This document shows, one piece after another, positions 57,600-64,000 of a DNA stretch of 64,000 nt (position 1 is the stretch's first letter; each line of letters starts with the position of its first letter). This DNA comes from Delphinapterus leucas (lineage: Eukaryota > Chordata > Mammalia > Artiodactyla > Monodontidae). The stretch lies in the NCBI RefSeq assembly GCF_002288925.2, contig NW_022098026.1:24461062-24525061 (forward strand), read 5' to 3'. The notes under the pieces were generated by a model, which saw nothing but the letters and a program-made list of their open reading frames with translations, was not told the origin of the DNA and did no database searches. The position numbers and the translations under genes are program-made.

Positions 57600-57995
57600 T
57601 GCCAAAGCTCTCTAGCTCTCTGTTAATGACTATGACTGTAATTTCTGCATATTTTAACAGATGTTCTGTTTATAAAACTGCAAACTGATTTAAGGGTTAC
57701 GAATAAAGCCAGGAGGCCCTAGAGATGTTTCTTTGTATGATTAACTGACCACAGGCCATTTGTTTTACAACAAAGACGCTCAATGATCCATAGTCCACGA
57801 TTTATACCAGCCCATGTATACTAATGGCTGATGTCTCCATGGTACTTCTCATTAGCAGCTGAAGGGGAATTGGAGGAAAACAGATTATGGGAATAGCTCC
57901 CCATCGCTCAACATGCTAGTTCATTAGTGAGCGTGGAATCGATCCGAAAGAAAACTAAGATAATCATAAGCTGAAATTTGAATTATAAATTACAA
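57600..57995. other. Candidate conserved noncoding block
   Basis: About 400 bp, repeat-free, AT-rich, with TTAATGA, CTAATGG, CATTAGC plus CAGCTG, GATTA and ACAAAG cores close together. This is the most enhancer-like stretch of the window by appearance. No coding potential. Inference only. Confidence 0.35.
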
Positions 57996-58107
57996 CAATT
58001 AAGGAATCCAGTTCAAGGATGAAAGAAAGAATATGGCTTTTCGTAACCCTAGCTGTACGCACCTTGGTAAACTGGGAATGAGAGGAAGTTTTGTATCTTC
58101 TAAATGA

Positions 58108-59345
58108 AAGACAGAGAGACCTTCAAGATGGGGGAGGAGTAAGACGTGGAGATCACCTTCCTCCCCACAAATACATCAAAAATACATCTACATGTGGAAC
58201 AACTCCTACAGAACACCTACTGAACGCTGGCAGAAGACCTCAGACCTCCCAAAAGGCAAGAAACTCCCCACGTACCTGGGTAGGCAAAAGAAAAAAGAAA
58301 AAACAGACACAAAAGAATAGGGATGGGACCTGCACCTCTGATAGGGAACTGTGAAGGAGGAAAAGTTTCCACACACTAGGAAGCCTCTTCACTGGAGGAG
58401 ATGGGGCGTGGCGGGGGGGGGGGGCGGTAGGCTTCAGAGCCACGGAGGAGAGCGCAGCAACAGGGGTGCAGAGGGCAAAGCGGAGAGATTCCCGCACAGA
58501 GGATCGGTGCCGACCAGCACTCACCAGCCCGAGAGGCTTGTCTGATTACCCGCCAGGGCGCGGGTTGGGAGCCGAGGCTCGGGCTTCGGTCGGAGCGCCA
58601 GAGAGGACTGGGGTTGGCGACATGAACACAGCCTGCAGGGGGTTAGTGCACCACGGCTAGCCCGGAGGGAGTCCGGGGAAAAGTCTGGACCTGCCGAAGA
58701 GGCAAGAGACTTTTTCTTCCCTCTTTGTTTCCTGGTGCGCGAGGAGAGGNNNNNNNNNNGGATTAAGAGCGCTGCTTAAAGGAGCTCCAGAGACGGGCGC
58801 GAGCCGCGGCTAACAGCGCGGACCCCAGGGACGGGCATGAGACGCTAAGGCTGCTGCTGCCACTACCAAGAAGCCTGTGTGCAAGCACAGGTCACCGTCC
58901 ACACCTACCCTCCAGGGAGCCTGTGCAGCCCGCCACTGCCAGCGTCCCGTAATCCAGGGACAACTTCCCCGGGAGAACGCACGGCGCACCTCAGGCTGGT
59001 GCAACGTCATGCTGGCCTCTGACGCCGCAGGCCCGCCCCGCACTCCGTGCCCCTCCCTCCCCCCAGCCTGAGTGAGCCAGAGCCCCCGGATCAGCTGCTC
59101 CTTTAACCCCGTCCTGTCTGAGCGAAGAACAGACGCCCTCCGGCGACCTACATGCAGACGCGGGGCCAAATCCAAAGGTGAACCCCAGTAGCTGTGCGAA
59201 CAAAGAAGAGAAAGGAAAATCTCTCCCAGCAGCCTCAGGAGCAGCGGATTAAATCCCCACAATCAACTTGATGTACCCTGCATCTGTGGAATACCTGAAT
59301 AGACAACAAATCATTCCAAAATGGAGGTGGTGGACGTTGTGAGCA
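58108..59345 (+). promoter_or_regulatory. L1 5' UTR / internal promoter, CpG-rich
   Basis: GC- and CpG-rich, with a 12-G run at 58413-58424 and, nearby, segments such as 'gcacagaggatcggtgccga', 'gtgcaccacggctagcc' and 'gacgggcgcgagccgcgg'. In L1 this region drives transcription of the element from inside. It would score as a CpG island without being a host promoter. Short frames on both strands here are not genes. Confidence 0.8.
58750..58759. other. Assembly gap of 10 N
   Basis: Ten consecutive N bases inside the L1 5' UTR. Flanks 'gcgcgaggagagg' and 'ggattaagagcgctgc' are adjacent in the usual element, so little or nothing may be missing. Confidence 0.98.
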
Positions 59346-59714
59346 ACTGTAGATTTAGGGTTTGATTTCTGCATCTAATTTGTTTCTGGTTTTATGTTTA
59401 CCTTAGTTTAATATTTAGAACTTATTATCTTTGGTAGATTTATTGATTTGATTGCTCTCTTCCTATTTTTTAATATATTTTTCCTTCCTCTTTTTGTGAG
59501 TGTGTATGTGTATGCTTTTTTCTGTGATTTTGTCTGTACAGCTTTGCTTTTACCATTTGTCCTAGGGTTCTGTCTGTCCATTTTAATTTTTTTTTTTAGT
59601 ATAGTTTCTAGCTCTTGTTATCATTGGTGGATTTGTTTTTTGGTTTGGTTGCTCTCTTCTTTCTTTCTTTTTTTTTATTACTTTTTAAATTTTTTATTTT
59701 TAAAAATATTTTTT
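59346..59714 (+). other. L1 region between 5' UTR and ORF1, T-rich
   Basis: T-rich DNA following the CpG-rich part, running to the SINE insertion. A 97-codon Phe-rich frame (59448-59741) is low-complexity and not a gene. Confidence 0.6.
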
Positions 59715-60040
59715 GGGCTTCCCTGGTGGTGCAGTGGTTAAGAATCCACTTGCCAATGCAGGGGACATGGGTTCAAGCCCTGGTCCAGGAAGATCCCACA
59801 TGCCATGGAGCAACTAAGCTCGTACGCCACAACTACTGAGCCTGTGCTCTAAAACCCGTGAGCCACAACGACTGAAGCCTGTGCACCTACAGCCTGTGCT
59901 CCACAACAAGAGAAGCCACTGCAGTGAGAAGACTGCACACCACAACAAAGAGTGGCCCCCGCTCACTGCAGCTAGAGAAAGCCGGCATGTATCAACGAAG
60001 ACCCAACACTGCCAAAAATAAAATAAATTCATTAAAAAAT
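59715..60040 (+). mobile_element. CHR SINE, long form, inside the L1
   Basis: About 325 bp: 'gggcttccctggtggtgcag', B-box region 'gggttcaagccctgg', then 'gagccacaacgactgaagcc', 'aagagaagccactgcagtga', 'tatcaacgaagacccaacac' and an A-rich tail. This long subfamily differs from the 200-bp one. It separates the 5' UTR from ORF1. Confidence 0.92.
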
Positions 60041-60632
60041 ATATATATATTTTTTAATTTTAATTATTTTATTTTATTGTTTTCTTTCTCCCCCCCTCCA
60101 GCCCCATCTTTCTTTCTTTTTTTTCTCCCTTTTCTTCTGAGCCGTGTGGCTGACAGGGTCTTGCTGCTGCAGCCGGGGGTCAGGCATGAGACTCTGAGGT
60201 GGAATAGCCGAGTTCAGGACATTGGTCCACCAGAGACCTCCCGGCCCCACATAATATCAAACAGGGAAAGCTCTCCCAGAGATCTCCATCTCAATGCTGA
60301 GACCGAGCTCCAGTCAACGACCATCATGCTACAGTGCTGGAAACCCCATGCCAAACAACTAGCAAGACAGGAACACAACCCCAGCATGAGCACAGAGGCT
60401 GCCTAAAATCATGATAAGTTCAAAGACAGCCCAAAACACAGCACCACATGTGGTCCTGCCCACCAGAAAGACAAGATCCAGCCCCACTCACCAGAACACA
60501 GGCAACAGGCCCATCCACCAGGAAGCCTACACAAGCCACTGAACCAACCATACCCACTAGGGGCAGACACCAAAAACAACAGGAACTACAAACCTGCAGC
60601 CTGCGAAAAGAAGACCCCAAACACAGTAAATT

Positions 60633-61506
60633 AAGCAAAGTGAGAAAACAGAGAAATACAGAGCAGATGAAGGAGCAAGGTAAAAACCCACCAGACCAAA
60701 CAAGTGAGAGGAAACAGGAAGTCTACCTGAAAAAGAATTCAGAGTAATGAAAAGTAAAGATGATCCAAAATCTTGGAAATAGAAGAGAGAAAATACAAGA
60801 AACGTTTAACAAGGACCTAGAAGAACTAAAGAGCAAACAAACAATGATGAACAACACAATAAATGAAATTAAAAATTCTGTAGAAGGAATCAATAGCAGA
60901 ATAACTGAGGAAGAAGAACGGATAAAACAGTGGAAATAACTAGCACACAGCAGAATAAAGAAAGAAGAATGAAAAGAATTGAGGACAGTCTCAGAGACAC
61001 CAACATTAAACATACCAACATTCAAATTATACAGGTGCCAGAATAAGAAGAGGAAAAAAAAGGGACTGAGAAAATATTTGAAGAGATGATAGTTGAAAAC
61101 TTCCCTAATATGGGAAAGGAAATAGTCAATCAAGTCCAGGAAGTGCAGAGAGTCCCATACAGGATAAATGCAAGGAGAAACATGCCAAGACACATATTAA
61201 TCAAACTATCAAAAATTAAATACAAAGAAAAAATATTAAAAGCAGCAAGGGAAAAGCAACAAATAACATACAAGGGAATCCCCATAAGGTTAACAGCTGA
61301 CCTTTCAGCAGAAACTCTACGAGCCACAAGGGAGTGGCAGGACATATGTAAAGTGATGAAAGGGAAAAACATACAACCAACATTAGCCAGCAAGGATCTC
61401 ATTCAGATTCAACGGAGAAATTAAAACATTTAGAGACAAGCAAAAGTTAAGAGAATACAGCACCACCAAACCAGCTTTACAACAAATGCTAAAGGAACTT
61501 CTCTAG
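60633..61506 (+). pseudogene. L1 ORF1 relic (RNA-binding chaperone)
   Basis: Intact L1 ORF1 makes a coiled-coil trimer that binds L1 RNA. Here the order is recognisable: a basic N-terminal part ('KVRKQRNTEQMKEQGKNPP') that hits a stop at 60745, a lysine/glutamate-rich coiled-coil stretch (about 60790-61000), an RRM part, and an open 112-codon C-terminal piece (61086-61424: 'IVENFPNMGKEIVNQVQ', 'KILKAAREKQQITYKG'). Stops and phase changes separate them, including stops near 60817, 60937 and 61045. The last part to about 61506 is in another phase. No full protein. Confidence 0.85.
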
Positions 61507-61564
61507 GCAGCAAACACAAGAGAAGGATAAGACCTACGATAACAAACCCCCCAAAATTAAGAAA

Positions 61565-64000
61565 ATGGTAATAGCAACATACATATCGATAACTACCTTG
61601 TATGTAAATGGTTTCAATGCTCCAACCAAAAGACATAGACTGGCTGAATGGATCTAAAAACAAGATCCATATATATGCTGTCTACAAGAGACCCACCTCA
61701 GACCTAGGGACGCATACAGACTGAAAGTGAGGGGATGGAAAAAGATATTCCATGCAAATGGAAATCAAAAGAAAGCTGCAGTAGCAATTCTCATATCAGA
61801 CAAAATACACTTTAAAATAAAGACAAGAGACAAGAGACAAAGAAGGACACTACATAATGATCAAGGAATCAATCCAAGGAGAAGATATAACAATTGTAAA
61901 TATTTATGCACCCAACATAGGAGCACTTCAATACATAAGGCAAATGCTAACAGCCATAAAAGGGGAAATCAACAGTAACACAATCGTAGTAGGGGAATTT
62001 AACACCCCACTTTCACCAAAGGACAGATCATCCAAAATGAAAATAAATAAGGAAACACAAGCTTTAAATGATACCTTAAACAAGATGGACTTAATTGATA
62101 TTTACAGGACATTCCATCCAAAAACAACAGAATAGACTTTCTTCTCAAGTGCTCATGGAACATTCTTGAGGATAGGCCATATCTTGGGTCACAAATCAAG
62201 CCCTGGTAAATTTAAGAAAATTGAAATCGTATCAAGTATCATTTCCGAAGACATGCTATGAGACTAGATATCAATTACAAGAAATAATCTGTAAAACATA
62301 CAAACACACGGAGGCTAAACAATACACTACTAAATAACCAAGAGATCACTGAAGAAATCAAAGAGGAAATCAAAAAATACCTAGAAAGAAATGACAATGA
62401 AAACACGATTACCCAAAACCTATGGGATACAGCAAAAGCGTTCTAAGAGGGAAGTTTATAGCAATACAATCCTACCTCAAGAAACAAGAAACATCTCAAA
62501 TAAACAACCTAACCTTACACCTAAAGCAATTAGAGAAAGAAGAACAAAAAAACCCTGAAGTTAGCAGAAGAAAAGAAATTGTAAAGATAAATCAGCAATA
62601 AATGAATAAAAAATGAAGGAAACAATAGCAAAGATCAATAAAACTAAAAGCTGGTTCTTTAAGAAGATAAACAAAATTGATAAACCATTAGCCAGATTCA
62701 TCAAGAAAAAAAGGGAGAAGACTCAGATCAACAGAATTAGAAATGAAAAAGGAGAAGTAACAACTGACACTGTAGAAATACAAAGGATCATGAGAGATTG
62801 CTACAAGCAGCTATATGCCAATAAAATGGAAAAAATGGACAAATTCTTAGAAAAGCACAACCTTTGAAGACTGAACCAGGAAGAAATAGAAAATATAAAC
62901 AGAACAATCACAAGCACTGAAATTGAAACTGTGATTAAAAATCTTCCAACAAACAAAAGCCCAGGACCAGATGGCTTCACAGGCAAATTCTATCAAACAT
63001 GTAGAGAAAAGCTAACATCTATCCTTTTCAAACTCTTCCAAAGTATAGCAGAGGGTGGAACACTACCAAACTCATTCTAGGAGACCACCATCATGCTGAT
63101 ACCAAAACCAGACAAAGAAACCACAAAAAAAGAAAACTACAGGCCAATATCTCTGATGAACATACATGCAAAACTCCTCAACAAAATACTAACAAACAGA
63201 ATCCAACAGCACATTAAAAGGATCATTCACCATGATCAAGTGGGATCGATCCCAGGAATGCAAAGATTCTTCAATATACGCAAATCAATGAATGTGATGC
63301 ACCATATTAACCAACTGAAGTAGAGAAACCATAGGATAATCTCAAAAGATACAGAAAAAAGCTTTTGACAAAATTCAACATTCATTTATGATAAAACCCC
63401 TCCAGAAAGTAGGCATAGAGGGAACTTATCTCAACATAATAAAGGCCATATATGACAAACCCTAGCCAACATTGTTCTCAGTGGTGAAAAACTGAAACCG
63501 TTCCCACTAAGATCAGGAACAAGACAAGGCTGCCCACTCTCACCACTATTAGTTTTGGGAGTTTTAGCCACAGCAATCAGAGATGAAAAAGAAATAAAAG
63601 GAATCCAATTTGGAAAAGAAGAAGTAAAACTCTCACTGTTTGCAGATGACATGAAACTATACATAGAGAATCCTAAAGATGCTACCAGAAAACTACTAGA
63701 GCTAATCACTGAATTTGGTAAAGTAGCAGGATACAAAATTAATGCACGGAAATCTCTTGCATTCCCCTACACTAATGATGAAAAATCTGAAAGAGAAATT
63801 AAGACTCCCATTTACCACTGCAACATAAAGAATAAAATACCTAGGAATAAACCTACCTAAGGAGACAAAAGACCTGTATGCAGAAAACTGTAATAAGACA
63901 CTGATGAAAGAACTCAAAGACAATATATACAGATGGAGAGATATACCATGTTCTTGGATTGGAATAATCAACATTGTGAAAATGACTATACTACCCAAAG
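61565..64000 (+). pseudogene. L1 ORF2 relic (endonuclease and reverse transcriptase), cut by window
   Basis: Intact ORF2 nicks target DNA and copies L1 RNA there. It begins at ATG 61565. The endonuclease is recognisable ('YVNGFNAPTKRHRLAEWI' then a stop at about 61655; 'CLQETHL' with the catalytic Glu; 'VVGEFNTPLS' at 61988-62017, where the active form has Asp before Phe-Asn-Thr). Phase changes near 61850. The reverse transcriptase is visible as open pieces 62613-62867, 63093-63323 ('[19 protein letters not shown]') and 63555-63860, the last with the FADD core (63639-63650) intact. The cysteine-rich C-terminus lies outside. Multiple stops make it non-coding. Confidence 0.9.

Larger units (their letters stand above)
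58108..64000 (+). mobile_element. Near-complete cetartiodactyl L1, runs off window
   Basis: It begins at 'agagagaccttcaagatggg' and shows the normal order: CpG-rich 5' UTR, ORF1, ORF2. At least 5.9 kb is present; the 3' end lies beyond the window. It contains a 10-N gap (58750-58759) and a CHR SINE (59715-60040). ORF1 and ORF2 carry stops and shifts, so it is not autonomous, but preservation is far better than in the other L1 pieces here. Confidence 0.93.

Noticed and set aside
58380..59165. CpG-island-like region as a host gene promoter
   Set aside because: The sequence is the 5' UTR of the L1 that continues with ORF1 and ORF2, so CpG content is explained by the element.
59448..59741. 97-codon Phe-rich frame
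   Set aside because: Low-complexity T-rich L1 leader DNA that runs into the SINE start.
60723..61193. 156-codon minus-strand frame, hydrophobic
   Set aside because: Antisense of L1 ORF1; the apparent membrane protein is an artefact of A-rich sense sequence.

Overview
The window is vertebrate nuclear DNA, almost certainly from a cetacean and probably a toothed whale or dolphin. The clue is the repeats. It carries at least nine tRNA-derived SINEs of the CHR type (hallmark start 'gggcttccctgg', reverse 'ccagggaagtcccc'), including the roughly 200-bp CpG-rich subfamily seen in whales. It also carries a cetartiodactyl L1 with a CpG-rich 5' UTR. Mammal-wide ancient repeats (MIR, L2, MLT1, MER5-like, old L1) fill much of the rest. 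I see no host protein-coding exon, tRNA gene, rRNA gene, CRISPR array or bacterial-type operon. The open frames are short, overlap on both strands, or come from transposons. The region reads as intergenic or deep-intronic DNA.

Layout. Positions 1-5000 hold antisense L1 pieces separated by unique sequence and a compact hairpin. Positions 5000-18600 are a patchwork of L2 and MIR relics, with an MLT1 LTR nested in an old L1. Positions 18602-26775 are one degenerate class I (gammaretrovirus-like) endogenous retrovirus. Both LTRs, gag and protease relics, the end of pol and a disrupted env are visible, and it has taken in a second, unrelated LTR and two CHR SINEs. Positions 26.8-34.1 kb are mostly unique, with old L1, L2 and MIR pieces. 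Positions 34.1-37.8 kb are L1-rich, including two partly overlapping ORF2 segments in a row. Positions 37.8-58.1 kb are mostly unique, with L2 and MIR relics and three CHR SINEs. They include a long L2 copy that still keeps a 124-codon open reverse-transcriptase fragment, and several AT-rich repeat-free blocks that look like conserved noncoding DNA. From 58,108 to the end a near-complete L1 runs off the window: 5' UTR with a 10-N assembly gap, an inserted SINE, broken ORF1, and broken ORF2 with a visible RT core.

The elements form layers, and the nesting gives relative ages. L2 and MIR are oldest, followed by old L1 and MLT1, then the provirus, with CHR SINEs and the cetartiodactyl L1 youngest. 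No working system was found. The points most worth checking are the dissected provirus, an unnamed repeat present twice 3 kb apart, the preserved L2 reading frame, and the candidate conserved noncoding blocks. Boundaries of old repeats are by eye and approximate.
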